From Isoptericola variabilis (GTDB taxonomy: Bacteria > Actinomycetota > Actinomycetes > Actinomycetales > Cellulomonadaceae), in contig NZ_LWGM01000001.1 of the NCBI RefSeq assembly GCF_001750215.1, forward strand, positions 1 through 60,029: a stretch of DNA of 60,029 bases, in the 5' to 3' direction. The position numbers and the translations under genes are program-made. Under the pieces are notes generated by a model that was not told the origin of the DNA, ran no database searches, and saw nothing but the letters and a program-made list of their open reading frames with translations. Positions 25,351-39,753 of the stretch are shown here, piece after piece (the first letter of the stretch is position 1; every line of letters starts with the position of its first letter).

Positions 25351-27614
25351 CGCTGCACCCGCATCGCGACGACGCGCGCCTCGCGGGCGCCCTGGGTGGC
25401 CCGCACGGTCAGCCGGGCGGCGGTGAACGCGATGTCGGGCAGGGCGTGCACGCGCTGGCGTCGTCGGTTGTCGGTGACGTCGGCGACGACGCGCCACCCG
25501 CCGGCGGCGTCCTGCACCTCGGCGACGTAGGAGCCGACGAGCTCCGGCAGGACCTCGTCGGGGCTGCGGTGGTGGTGCAGCGTGTTGAGCTCCAGGTCGA
25601 CGTCGTCGTCGAAGACAAGGCGCAGCTCGCGCGCCCGGACCGGCTCCTCCCAGTCGAGGCGCAGCCACTCCGGGCTGTCCGTCATGGGCTGCGACGACCA
25701 CATGTTCGGGCCCCCGAAGGGGCGGTTGTAGCCCGAGGTCGCCTGCTGGGGAGACAGCGCGCGGGAGTCGTCCGCCGTTCGGAAGACGACGGACCGGCGT
25801 CGCAGCGGCTTGGTGGGCCAGGCCAGCAGCGTCTGCCCGGGAGCGATCTCGACGTTCTTGTCCTCGGCGTCCTCGCCGTGCACGAGCGTCAGCACGCCCG
25901 GCGGCAGGGGCGTCGTCGTCCAGACGGTGACGTCGGGATTCTGCCGGAGCACCACGATGGCATTGCCTGGCGCGGCGGGGGAGTAGGCCAGCTGGGCGCG
26001 CACCCAACCGGGGGCGTCGGCGGCGGTGAGGACGACGTCGGTCTTGGTCTCCAGGTGCGCCGGGACGACGTTCTGGGACCTGCCGGTGGACCACACCTCG
26101 ACGCTGAGGGTCGTGTCGCGGTCGGCCCGCAGCCACAGGTCCACGTGGCTCAGTTGCGGGTCGACCGGGAGGACGACGCCCAGATCCCGCTCCAGCGGGT
26201 ACGGCTGCGCCGCGGGCAGCGGGGTGCCGTCGAGCCCGGTCTCCACACCGAGCTGCGCGCGGTAGGACGACGCCGTGACCCGCGCGGACCGGGCCAGGTC
26301 GTCGGGGTCCTCGTTGGCGACGCCGAGCACGGGCGCGTCCTGGCGCAGCAAGAGCTGGCGCAGCCGGGCGACGTGCGAGGTGGCGAGCTCGCGCGGCGTG
26401 ACGCCGAGCTCGAGGCACAGGGCGGTGGCCGTGCCGGCGGCCTCGCCCATCGCTCCGCAGGTGGCCATGACGCGGGCGGCGCCGAACGCGATGTGGGTCG
26501 CGGAGACGTTGCGCCCGGCCATGAGCATGTTCTCGACGTTCACCGAGTACAGGGAACGGAACGGGATTTCGAAGACGCCGTCGGCGAAGCGCTGCACGGC
26601 TCCCGAGCCCTTGGCGTACATCCCCTCCGGCGGGTGGAGATCGATCGACCATCCGCCGAACGCGACGCCGTCCTCGAACACCCTCTGGCGGAGCACGTCG
26701 TCCTGCGTCAGCGTGTGGTCGCCGATGAACCGGCGGTACTCGCGCTTGCCGGGCAGGTTGCCGATCCACTCGAGCGTGAGGGTCTCAGCGTCGAACTTCC
26801 CCGAGTTCTTGATGTAGTCCCACACGCCCAGCACGACGCCGCGCAGCTCGTCGCGGATGCGCTCGTTGTCGTCGACGATGTCGAGCTGCCCGCCCCACTC
26901 GATCCACCAGTACGCGGCGCCGCTGTCACCGCTGCGGATGATGCGTGTGGCCGGGATCGGCGTCTTGGTGATGTCGATCGCCGAGTCGGGCGCGACGTAC
27001 TTGACCGGCCGCCCGAGGTCCTTCGTGTAGAACAGCAGCGTCGAGCCGAGGAACTCGCGCCGCGGCTCAGGCGGCGCGAGGGACTCGCCGAACTCGTCGC
27101 GCGCCTCCTTGCCCAGCCGGAACCGCGCCCCGGCAAGGTCGCCCACGAGGCCGTCCCCGGTGCAGTCGAGGAAGTACGGCGCCCGGAAGGTCGTGAGGAT
27201 CTCCGAGCCCATCGTCCAGCCGGTCACCGACGTGATGCGGCGGGCGTCGTCGGGCCCCGCCGCCTCCACCTCGCGCACGTCGGTGTTGAGGAACAGGTCG
27301 ATGTTCGGCTCGGCGCGCACGGTGTCCAGCACGACGTCGTCCCAGTAGACCGGGTTGCCCTCGGGGTTGCGGTACTGGTTCTCGACATACATCTCGCCGA
27401 TGACGCCGGTTTCCCGCGCCCAGCGTTGGTTGCCGTGCGCGGTGGCGCCGACCACCCAGACGCGGACCTCGGAGGACGCGTTGCCACCCAGGACCGGCCG
27501 GTTGTTGATCAGCGCCACCCGTCGCCCGAGGCGTGCGGCCGCGACGGCAGCGCTCACGCCCGCCATGCCGCCCCCGACGACGACGAGGTCGACCTCGACC
27601 GTCTGCGTGCGCAT
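25347..27614 (-). CDS. FAD-dependent oxidoreductase with C-terminal beta domains
   Basis: This 755-aa protein begins with an FAD-binding Rossmann motif, DLVVVGGGMAGVSAAVAAARLG, then PVLGGNASSEVRVWV, and later MLMAGRNVSATHIAFGAARVMATCGAMGEAAGTA, all typical of the FAD_oxidored group found in glycan loci. From about residue 450 it is beta-rich; the last ~130 residues resemble a galactose-binding jelly-roll (WLRLDWEEPVRARELRLVFDDDVD). It could oxidise a sugar hydroxyl, which would fit the ThuA-like and dehydrogenase genes of the locus; this is inference. Start ATG 27612-27614, with AAGGAAGGAAGG just upstream. Confidence 0.85.
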   Translation of the reverse strand: MRTQTVEVDLVVVGGGMAGVSAAVAAARLGRRVALINNRPVLGGNASSEVRVWVVGATAHGNQRWARETGVIGEMYVENQYRNPEGNPVYWDDVVLDTVRAEPNIDLFLNTDVREVEAAGPDDARRITSVTGWTMGSEILTTFRAPYFLDCTGDGLVGDLAGARFRLGKEARDEFGESLAPPEPRREFLGSTLLFYTKDLGRPVKYVAPDSAIDITKTPIPATRIIRSGDSGAAYWWIEWGGQLDIVDDNERIRDELRGVVLGVWDYIKNSGKFDAETLTLEWIGNLPGKREYRRFIGDHTLTQDDVLRQRVFEDGVAFGGWSIDLHPPEGMYAKGSGAVQRFADGVFEIPFRSLYSVNVENMLMAGRNVSATHIAFGAARVMATCGAMGEAAGTATALCLELGVTPRELATSHVARLRQLLLRQDAPVLGVANEDPDDLARSARVTASSYRAQLGVETGLDGTPLPAAQPYPLERDLGVVLPVDPQLSHVDLWLRADRDTTLSVEVWSTGRSQNVVPAHLETKTDVVLTAADAPGWVRAQLAYSPAAPGNAIVVLRQNPDVTVWTTTPLPPGVLTLVHGEDAEDKNVEIAPGQTLLAWPTKPLRRRSVVFRTADDSRALSPQQATSGYNRPFGGPNMWSSQPMTDSPEWLRLDWEEPVRARELRLVFDDDVDLELNTLHHHRSPDEVLPELVGSYVAEVQDAAGGWRVVADVTDNRRRQRVHALPDIAFTAARLTVRATQGAREARVVAMRVQR

Positions 27615-28051
27615 AAACCTTCCTTCCTTGTGCCCTCATCAGTTCCGGACGCGCTCTGTGCTCGGCCGGCAAGCGACCGCGCGCGTCGCCGGCCTCCTTC
27701 ACGGCCGCCCCGTTCTGCTGTCGATGTCCGCCTACCGCGGATAGACCGAGAGAAGGCCGGACGACGCCGTCGCGGTGATGCACTCGCCGCACCTGCGGCG
27801 AACTCGTCGCCCGGTGGTGGCGCCCCGCGAGCGTTCCTGTGCGGAACTCACGTCCTCGTGGTCGGTGCGAGGGGCTGTGCGTCCGGTGCTGAAGGGAGCA
27901 TTTCCACCGCTGGTGTGCGCGTCAAGGCGTGCTGCCTACGTCGTGCGGAAGTGGTCAATAGCGATCAATCCTGCGAGCGCGCCACGACCCTGAACCGGGG
28001 GCGGGTAGCGAGCGCTCGCCGAGCTGCCGCCGGGCGGCACAGCCCGGGCTC
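27615..28051. other. Gene-free spacer between the two glycan loci
   Basis: I see no convincing gene in these 437 bp. The left end must hold the promoter of the FAD oxidoreductase gene. The right end grades into the upstream flank of the broken DUF2945 copy (CACAGCCCGGGCTCATT versus CACAGGCTCGGTTCATG at the intact copies), so it marks a recombination join. Confidence 0.5.
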
Positions 28052-28267
28052 ATTGGCGGGGAGAAGTTCCGCAAGGGTGACGAGGTCACGTGGTCCAGCC
28101 ACGGGCAGACGGTGCACGGCGAGGTGGTCGAGGAGATCACCGAGGACACCGAGGCGGCGGGCCGGACGGTTCGGGCGTCGAAGGACGATCCGCAGTACCG
28201 CGTGCGCAGCGACAAGAGCGGCAAGGATGTCGCGCGGTCGCGGAACCAGGACCTTCGGGCGGCGTAG
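28052..28267 (+). pseudogene. DUF2945 (Hva1/TUDOR-like) pseudogene
   Basis: The frame reads GEKFRKGDEVTWSSHGQTVHGEVVEEITEDTEAAGRTVRASKDDPQYRVRSDKSGKD, almost identical to the intact genes at 44087 and 50994. The start codon is ATT instead of ATG, one early codon is lost, and the C-terminus after SGKD is replaced by VARSRNQDLRAA-stop. The DUF3140 partner that follows the intact copies is missing. It looks like the leftover of a recombination event between DUF2945 cassettes. Confidence 0.8.
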
Positions 28268-28328
28268 CCCCTCGCGAACCGGGCGCTCGCGGTCCAGTCC
28301 CCCGGGCGAGACCGCGAAGGCGCTCAGC

Positions 28329-33445
<5,117 letters not shown>

Positions 33446-33453
<8 letters not shown>

Positions 33454-34606
33454 GGTAGACGGATCCCTTCGTGCGGCGTGCCATGAGCTCGCCGACGCCG
33501 GCCAGGGCCGCGTCGGTACCAAGCCCGGACCGGAGGATGGTGGGCGGGAACGGGATGCGGCCGGCGAGCCGCTGCTCGAGCTGGCGCACCACCCAGCCGC
33601 CGTCGGACGGCAGGCGCCCGTGCAGGACGACCACGGCGGGGTCGATGACGGTCGTCAACGCGATGACCGCGAAGGCGAGGTGGTCGAGCAGCTCGGCGGC
33701 CAGCTCGGCGGCGCGCGCGTCGCCCTCCGCCGCGGCCGCGAGCAGCCCGACGGCGTCCACGGGAGCGCCGGCGCCGTCGTAGCGTTCCGGGACCGCGCCG
33801 ATCCGCGACTCCAGGTCGCCCTGCCGGGTGAAGACCCGCCCGAAGGCGGTGCGGTCGGCGACGAGGTACCCGATCTCGCCGGCGCCCGAGCGGGCGCCGC
33901 GCACCAGGGCGCCGTCGGAGACGATCCCGGCACCCACGCCGACACCGAGCACGACGGCCACGAGACTCTGGACGCCGTCGCCGGCGCCGTGCGACCACTC
34001 GCCGAAGGCGATCGCGTTGGCGTCGTTCTCGACCAGCGTGGGCAGGTCGAACCGGTGCCCGACGATCGAGCCGACGTCGAGCTGCTGCCAGCCCAGCTCG
34101 GCGGAGTTGGACACCCGGCCCTCGCCGTCGACGACCCCGGGGACCACCACGGCGATACCCAGGCAGGTGCGACCTGCCGCGGAGGCCCGGGCGACGAGGT
34201 CGGCGACGAGGTCGAGCAGCGCGTCGAGCCGGACGGTGGGATCGGCGTCCGTTGCGGTGGCGCGCTCGAGACGGTCGCTGCGGGAGCCGTCGAGCCCCAT
34301 GAGCATCCCCCGTGGCCCGGACGCGGTGACCTCGGCCGTGACGATGACCCGACGCTCGCCGGCAAACCGCAGCAAGGTGGTGGGCCGCCCGCCGCCCGAG
34401 GAGCGCTCCACGCCGGCGCGCACCACGAGCTGCTCCTCGAGGAGCGCAGCGCACAGCCGGTCGATCGTCGCCGACGACAGCCCTGTCAGGCGGCGCAGCC
34501 CGGCACGCGACAACGGCCCGTGCTCGCTGAGCGCGTCCAGCACGGCGGTGCGGTTGATGTCCGTGACCGTGCGCGTGGTGGCGGTGCGTGCCGCGCTGCT
34601 GACCAC
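33446..34606 (-). CDS. ROK-family transcriptional regulator (NagC/Mlc type)
   Basis: This 386-aa protein has an N-terminal winged helix (about residues 17-75: INRTAVLDALSEHGPLSRAGLRRLTGLSSATIDRLCAALLEE) followed by a ROK domain with CLGIAVVVPGVVDGEGRV, LPTLVENDANAIAFGEW and VLGVGVGAGIV. The Cys-rich zinc motif of ROK kinases is missing after GEIGYL, which fits a regulator rather than a kinase. It starts at GTG 34604-34606 and heads the minus-strand operon, divergent from the importer at 34897. The likely operators are the paired sites at 34626 and 34768. Confidence 0.9.
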
Positions 34607-34625
34607 TGTCTCCGCCTCTCGTCCA

Positions 34626-34642
34626 CTTTGCTATCAGTGCGA
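34626..34642 (-). promoter_or_regulatory. Operator-like site facing the ROK regulator gene
   Basis: CTTTGCTATCAGTGCGA is the exact reverse complement of the 17-mer at 34768-34784. It lies 20 bp from the regulator start. Each copy faces its own gene, which indicates a common control site for both divergent promoters. Confidence 0.65.
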
Positions 34643-34767
34643 GATGAAACCACTCGAATCTGCCACAGGCAAGGGCGGGCGTCGCTGTGTACCGGGCATG
34701 TGACGCCGCGTAAATTCTGTGTTTCTGACCGGCAGAATCCGCCATCAGCGCCTTGAACAGTTAGCCA

Positions 34768-34784
34768 TCGCACTGATAGCAAAG
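34768..34784 (+). promoter_or_regulatory. Operator-like site facing the importer operon
   Basis: TCGCACTGATAGCAAAG is the perfect inverted partner of 34626-34642, 125 bp away. It overlaps the expected -10 region (GATAGC) of a promoter whose -35 could be TTGAAC at 34753-34758. Binding by the ROK regulator is inferred. Confidence 0.65.
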
Positions 34785-34896
34785 GGCACCACGCGATGCC
34801 CCGGCGATCCCGAGGACGCGCCCACGCAGTGCTCCCCGCCCGTCCTTCCCACCCCGCCCGCAGCCTGCGCCGGGGCCTCCCGAGAGGTCAGGAACC

Positions 34897-36153
34897 GTGA
34901 AGCTTCGCACCCTCGCCGCGACGTCGAGCCTCGCCGTCGTCGCACTCACCCTCACCGCCTGCGGCGGCGGCTCCGAGCCCGCCGCGGACGGCCCTGTCTC
35001 CCTGGAGTTCGTGCTCTCGGGCGACGCCAACCAGGGCGGCGGCTACCAGGCCCTGGCCGACAAGTACGAGGAGGAGACCGGCGTCCACGTCGAGATCGTC
35101 GACGTGCCCTACGAGGACCTGGTCACCCGCCTCCGGTCCGGCGCCCAGGCCGGCAACCTGCCCGCCCTCGCCCGTGCCTCGGAGGTCGACCCGCTGTGGG
35201 AGTCGCAGCTGCTCGACCTCACCGACATCGCCGAGGAGCGGAACGTCATGGACTCGCTCCTGGTCGAAAACGAGGACGGCGAGATCCACGCCCTGCCCAG
35301 CGACCTCACGGCGGTCGGCCTGTTCCTCAACAAGACCCTGTTCGACGAGGCCGGCGTCACCTACCCGGGCATCGACGACGAACCGTGGACGTGGGACGAG
35401 TTCACCGCAGCCCTGCAGCAGGTCCAGGACGCCACCGGCGCCCGGTACGGCATGGTGATGGACGCCTCCGCGCACCGGATGCGCTCGTTCATGTACCAGT
35501 TCGGGTCGCAGGGGGTGCAGCCCGACGAGGCGGGCACCTGGACCCTCGACGAGGAGGGCGCCACGGCGCTCGAGTACTTCGCCGAGATGAACGACGACGA
35601 GCTCATGCCGCGCTCGGTGTGGCTGTCCGGCGAGGACCCGTCCGCGATGTTCAAGAGCGGGCAGGTCGCCGCCTACTACTCGGGCGTCTGGCAGGTCACC
35701 GACTTTGCGCAGAACATCACCGACTTCGAGTGGACCACCGCCCTCATGCCGGCGCAGCCCACCCGCGCCACGAACATCGGCACAAACTGGATGGTCGCGT
35801 TCGACGGCACCGGCGTGGAGGAGGAGACGCAGGCGTTCATCGACTGGATGTACGCCCAGGAGAACTACGCCGAGCTGTCCGAGACCTCGGGCTTCCTGCC
35901 GGCGGTCGAGGGCCTGGACGTCCAGTACACCTCGAACGCGGAGGCGTTCGACATGTACTACGCCGAGATCGAGGCGTCCGACCCGATCGCCGGCGACCAG
36001 GCGACCACGGCCCTGAAGAACGGGTACGAGGGCCGCGTCCTGGAGTTCGAGCCGCTGAAGGACGAGACGGTCAAGTACCTCAACGGCGAGCAGGACCTCG
36101 CCACCACCGTGCGCGAGATCGGTGAGCAGACCACCGAGGCGTACGCCGACTGA
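34897..36153 (+). CDS. Extracellular sugar-binding lipoprotein
   Basis: This 418-aa family-1 solute-binding protein has a lipobox (LTLTAC, Cys22) and a mature domain beginning VSLEFVLSGDANQGGGYQALADKYEEETGVHVEIVDVPYEDL. It continues with LTAVGLFLNKTLFDEAGVTYPG and WTWDEFTAALQQ. It would bind the glycan fragment taken up by the two downstream permeases. The GTG at 34897 has GAGAGGTCAGGA upstream. It starts the plus-strand operon that runs to the GH95 gene. Confidence 0.93.
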   Translation: MKLRTLAATSSLAVVALTLTACGGGSEPAADGPVSLEFVLSGDANQGGGYQALADKYEEETGVHVEIVDVPYEDLVTRLRSGAQAGNLPALARASEVDPLWESQLLDLTDIAEERNVMDSLLVENEDGEIHALPSDLTAVGLFLNKTLFDEAGVTYPGIDDEPWTWDEFTAALQQVQDATGARYGMVMDASAHRMRSFMYQFGSQGVQPDEAGTWTLDEEGATALEYFAEMNDDELMPRSVWLSGEDPSAMFKSGQVAAYYSGVWQVTDFAQNITDFEWTTALMPAQPTRATNIGTNWMVAFDGTGVEEETQAFIDWMYAQENYAELSETSGFLPAVEGLDVQYTSNAEAFDMYYAEIEASDPIAGDQATTALKNGYEGRVLEFEPLKDETVKYLNGEQDLATTVREIGEQTTEAYAD

Positions 36154-36214
36154 CCCGCTGGGCGCCGACCACCCGGCCGGGTGGTCGGCGGCCCATCCAC
36201 CCCGGGAGGACCTG

Positions 36215-37177
36215 ATGACCCTGGCTCACGCACCGCGACGCGACGCGGTCCCGGTCGCGGCACCGGCCGCCGTCGCCCCGGCCCCGCCGACACGGCGCCG
36301 CCGACCCTACGGGAAGCACACCCTCGCGCCGCTCGCCCTCACCGCGGTCGTCATCGTGCTGTTCGCCCTGTTCTTCGTCTGGCCCGGGGCGCTGGGGCTG
36401 CTGTACTCCTTCACGGACTACAGGGGCATCGGCGAGCTCGACTTCGTCGGGCTCGAGAACTACACCGACCTCGTCGGTGACGAGGACTTCTGGGGCGCGC
36501 TCAGCCGCACGGCCCTGTACGTGGTGCTGTCCGTGCCGGCGACGGTCGCGCTCTCGCTCGGCATCGCGGTGCTGCTGACGAACAAGTGGGCACGCGGCAC
36601 CGGGTTCGCCAAGGTCGTCTTCTTCATCCCGTGGCTGGTGTCCCCGATCGTCACCGGCGTCGTGTGGCGGTGGCTGTTCGGAGAGAGCTTCGGCATCGTC
36701 AACGACGTCCTGACCCGCCTCGGCGCCGACCCGCTGGCGTGGAGCTCGGACGCCGACCTCGCGATGGCCGTCGTCGTCGTCGCCACGGCCTGGGCCAACA
36801 CCGCGTTCAACATGCTCCTGTACGTTGCGGCGATCCGGAACGTCCCCAAGTCGTACTACGAGGCCGCCGAGCTCGACGGCGCCAACGCCTGGCAGCGGTT
36901 CCGCGCCATCACCCTGCCGGGCATCGCGCCCACCACCTTCATGGTGGTGCTGCTGTCGACGATCGGGTCGATGAAGGAGTTCGCGATGGTGCAGGCGCTC
37001 AACGGCGGTGGCCCCGGCACCGAGAACCGCCTGATCGTCCAGTACATCTACGAGACCGGCTTCGACCGCGCCGAGGTCGGCTACGCCAGCGCCGTCTCGA
37101 TGGTCCTCATGGTGATCCTGCTCGTGGTCGCCCTCATCCAGCTCCGCTTCGAGAAGAGGATCCGCGATGGCCTCTGA
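36215..37177 (+). CDS. Sugar ABC transporter permease, MalF type
   Basis: This 320-aa protein has a Pro-rich N-terminus and six helices, with the EAA loop YYEAAELDGANAWQRFRAITLPGIAP. The ATG at 36215 follows GGGAGGACCTG. It overlaps the next permease gene by 11 bp. No ATPase gene is present in the operon. Confidence 0.93.
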   Translation: MTLAHAPRRDAVPVAAPAAVAPAPPTRRRRPYGKHTLAPLALTAVVIVLFALFFVWPGALGLLYSFTDYRGIGELDFVGLENYTDLVGDEDFWGALSRTALYVVLSVPATVALSLGIAVLLTNKWARGTGFAKVVFFIPWLVSPIVTGVVWRWLFGESFGIVNDVLTRLGADPLAWSSDADLAMAVVVVATAWANTAFNMLLYVAAIRNVPKSYYEAAELDGANAWQRFRAITLPGIAPTTFMVVLLSTIGSMKEFAMVQALNGGGPGTENRLIVQYIYETGFDRAEVGYASAVSMVLMVILLVVALIQLRFEKRIRDGL

Positions 37178-38081
37178 GACGACTCTCGCCCCCGTCCCGA
37201 CCGCCCTCACCACGCCGGCGGAGCAGCGCGTCCCGCTCCGGCCGCGACGCGTGCCCCTGCGCGTGCGCGTCCTGCGCTCCCTGCCCTCGACAGTCGCCCT
37301 CGCGGTCCTGGTCGTGCTCTTCCTGTTCCCGCTGGTCTGGTTCCTGCTCAGCTCGGTCAAGCCCGGTGGGGAGCTGTTCCGGTTCCCGCTGACCATCCTC
37401 CCGGAGCAGTGGACGTTCGACGGCTACCTGCGGGCGTGGGAGCGGGTCGACTTCTCCCTGTACTTCCGCAACACCTTCGTCGTCGCGACGATCACCACGG
37501 TGCTGACGGTCTTCTTCAGCGCCGCGACGGGATACGCCCTGGCCAAGTACCGGGCCTGGTGGCTCAGCGCCCTGTTCGTGTGCATCCTCGCCACGACCAT
37601 GCTGCCCACCGAGGTCATCCTCACCCCGACGTTCACCGTGATCCGGGACCTGGGCCTGTACGACACCCTCGCCGGCATCATCGTCCCGTCGGTCATCACC
37701 GCCTCGGGCATCTTCATGTTCCGCCAGTTCTTCCTGACCGTCCCGGACGAGCTGCTCGACGCCGCCCGCATGGACGGAGCCCGGGAGCTGTCGATCTTCT
37801 TCCGGATCATGCTGCCGCTGTCCAAGCCCATCGCGATCACCCTGGCGATCTTCAGCTTCCAGTGGCGGTGGAACGACTACATCTGGCCGCTCATTGTCCT
37901 GGCCGACCCCGACCGGTTCACCCTGCAGGTGGCCCTGCGCAGCCTGGTCGGCGCCGAGAACATCGACTGGACGCTGCTGCTGCCCGCCTCGGTCATCTCG
38001 ATCGTCCCGCTGGTCGTGCTGTTCTTCGTCGCCCAGCGATACGTGATGAGCGCCGACCTCAACTCCGGCCTCAAGGACTGA
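37167..38081 (+). CDS. Sugar ABC transporter permease, MalG type
   Basis: This 304-aa protein has six helices after a basic N-terminus and the EAA loop ELLDAARMDGARELSIFFRIMLPLSKPIA. It is the partner of the permease just upstream and is followed after 4 bp by the toroid-like enzyme gene. Confidence 0.93.
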   Translation: MASETTLAPVPTALTTPAEQRVPLRPRRVPLRVRVLRSLPSTVALAVLVVLFLFPLVWFLLSSVKPGGELFRFPLTILPEQWTFDGYLRAWERVDFSLYFRNTFVVATITTVLTVFFSAATGYALAKYRAWWLSALFVCILATTMLPTEVILTPTFTVIRDLGLYDTLAGIIVPSVITASGIFMFRQFFLTVPDELLDAARMDGARELSIFFRIMLPLSKPIAITLAIFSFQWRWNDYIWPLIVLADPDRFTLQVALRSLVGAENIDWTLLLPASVISIVPLVVLFFVAQRYVMSADLNSGLKD

Positions 38082-38085
38082 CGCC

Positions 38086-39753
38086 GTGATCGACGCTGCC
38101 TACCGCGCCCGCCTCGTCGCCGGCACGCTGGCCGAGGCGGGCGCGGTGCTCGACGCCGTCCGCGAGGGCGTCCCGCCCGCGCTGCCGCACCGGGCCACCA
38201 TGCACGCCGTGCGGGTGCTCGTCCTCGCCGACCTGGTCGACGGGCCCGACCCCGCCCGGGCCGCCGCCGCGACCGCCCTGGTCGCGCACCTCGAGCGGTC
38301 CCAGGGTCCCACCGGGCTGTTCGACGGGGACAACCTCGTCTCCCCGCCCGACTCGTCGTTCACCCTGAACGACCTGTGCTCGACCCTCGAGCTGCTCGAC
38401 ACGCAGGGCAGTGCCGGCCCCGCGGACGTCGCCGGGCGGCTGCGGGACGTCGCGGCGCGATCCGTCGAGGCGCTGCTGGCCGGCGGGGTGCACACCCCGA
38501 ACCACCGGTGGGAGCTGTCCGCTGCCCTGGCCGGCCTGTACCGGCTGACCGGTGACAACCGCCTGGTGACGCGCATCGACGAGTGGCTCGCCGAGGGCGT
38601 GGACATCGACGCCGACGGCTTCTACTCCGAGCGCAGCCCCAACTACGCCGCCTACGTCTCCAACCCCTCGCTGCTCACCCTCGCGCGCCTGCTCGACCGG
38701 CCCGCGCTCCTCGAGCCCGTCCGGGCGTCGCTGCGGTCGCTGGTGGCGCTCGTGGACGACGACGGCGAGGTGGTCACCGTCCACTCCCGCCGCCAGGACC
38801 AGCGCGAGACCTTCCGCGTGCACTCGTTCGCCGGCCAGCTGCGCCGGTTCGCCGTGACGGACGACGACGGCGCGCTCGCCCGGCTCGCCGCGCTCGCCTG
38901 CGCCGACCCGCTGCTGGAGGCCACGCGCGAGCTCGCGGACGGACTGGTCGACCCGCCGCGGCTCGCACCGCTGCCCGCCGCGGAGCCTGCCGCCGACGGA
39001 CTCGTCGTGCGCCCGACGATCGGCCTCGTGCGGCACCGCGCCGGGCGCGCCGCCAGCACGGTGTTCGGTGGCTCGGACCACGCCCGCACCCGGCGCATCG
39101 CATCCGGGCTGGCCAACTCCGCCACGCTGCTGCAGCACCGCCGCGGCGCGGCACGCCTGCACGCGCTGCGGATCGCGCCCGCGTTCTTCGACACCGGCGC
39201 GTTCCGGCCCGACGGGCTCGAGGTGGACGGCCGCACCGTGCTGCTCACCGGCACGACCGTCAGCGGGTACTACCAGCCGCTGCCGGCCGCGCGGCGGCGG
39301 ACGGACGGCGCGTACCGGCTCACGGACGAGGGTCGGTTCTTCGCGCAGATGGACTTCCCGGCGCGCGAGCGCAGCGACCTGCGGCTCACGACGAGCGTGG
39401 CGGTGCACCTGCGCGACGACGGCGCCACCGTCGACATCACCTGCGAGGGCCCGCGGACCCGCCTGGCCGTCGAGCTCGCCCTCGGCCCCGGTGACCTCAC
39501 CGGTGCCGAGCCGCACCCCGAGCTGCCGGGCGCCCTGTGGCTGCGCGAGCACCCGCTCACGCTCCGGGCCGGAGGGGACACGCTCCGGGTGCGGGCGTCT
39601 GGTCAGGAGGGCGACCTGCCGCCGCGGTACGACGACGGCGAGCTGTTCACCTACGTGCACGGGGAGGACCGGGTGCCCGGCCAGCGGGTCCTTGTCGGGG
39701 GCTGGACCGACCGGCCCCTGCGGTTGGATATCACGACGGAGGGATCGGCATGA
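38086..39753 (+). CDS. Uncharacterised alpha/alpha-toroid protein, heparinase-like (putative glycan lyase or hydrolase)
   Basis: I cannot name this 555-aa protein with certainty. The first ~300 residues are helical with hairpin repeats (HRATMHAVRVLVLADLVDG, FTLNDLCSTLELLDT, GVHTPNHRWELSAALAGLYRLTGD, DADGFYSERSPNYAAYVSNPSLLTLARLL). This layout, with a NHRWE motif and conserved Tyr and Asn, resembles toroid lyases of the heparinase II/III group. The last ~200 residues are beta-rich (FFAQMDFPARERSDLRLTTSV). No signal peptide is seen. Its stop overlaps the SIS gene start (ATGA). In this operon it probably cleaves imported amino-sugar oligosaccharides; that is inference. Confidence 0.7.
   Translation: MIDAAYRARLVAGTLAEAGAVLDAVREGVPPALPHRATMHAVRVLVLADLVDGPDPARAAAATALVAHLERSQGPTGLFDGDNLVSPPDSSFTLNDLCSTLELLDTQGSAGPADVAGRLRDVAARSVEALLAGGVHTPNHRWELSAALAGLYRLTGDNRLVTRIDEWLAEGVDIDADGFYSERSPNYAAYVSNPSLLTLARLLDRPALLEPVRASLRSLVALVDDDGEVVTVHSRRQDQRETFRVHSFAGQLRRFAVTDDDGALARLAALACADPLLEATRELADGLVDPPRLAPLPAAEPAADGLVVRPTIGLVRHRAGRAASTVFGGSDHARTRRIASGLANSATLLQHRRGAARLHALRIAPAFFDTGAFRPDGLEVDGRTVLLTGTTVSGYYQPLPAARRRTDGAYRLTDEGRFFAQMDFPARERSDLRLTTSVAVHLRDDGATVDITCEGPRTRLAVELALGPGDLTGAEPHPELPGALWLREHPLTLRAGGDTLRVRASGQEGDLPPRYDDGELFTYVHGEDRVPGQRVLVGGWTDRPLRLDITTEGSA

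Noticed and set aside
23029-26769. 1246-codon open frame on the minus strand
   Set aside because: The GH36 gene occupies the end; the upstream part is a shadow of the FAD oxidoreductase gene, with homology and coupling placing the start at 25350.
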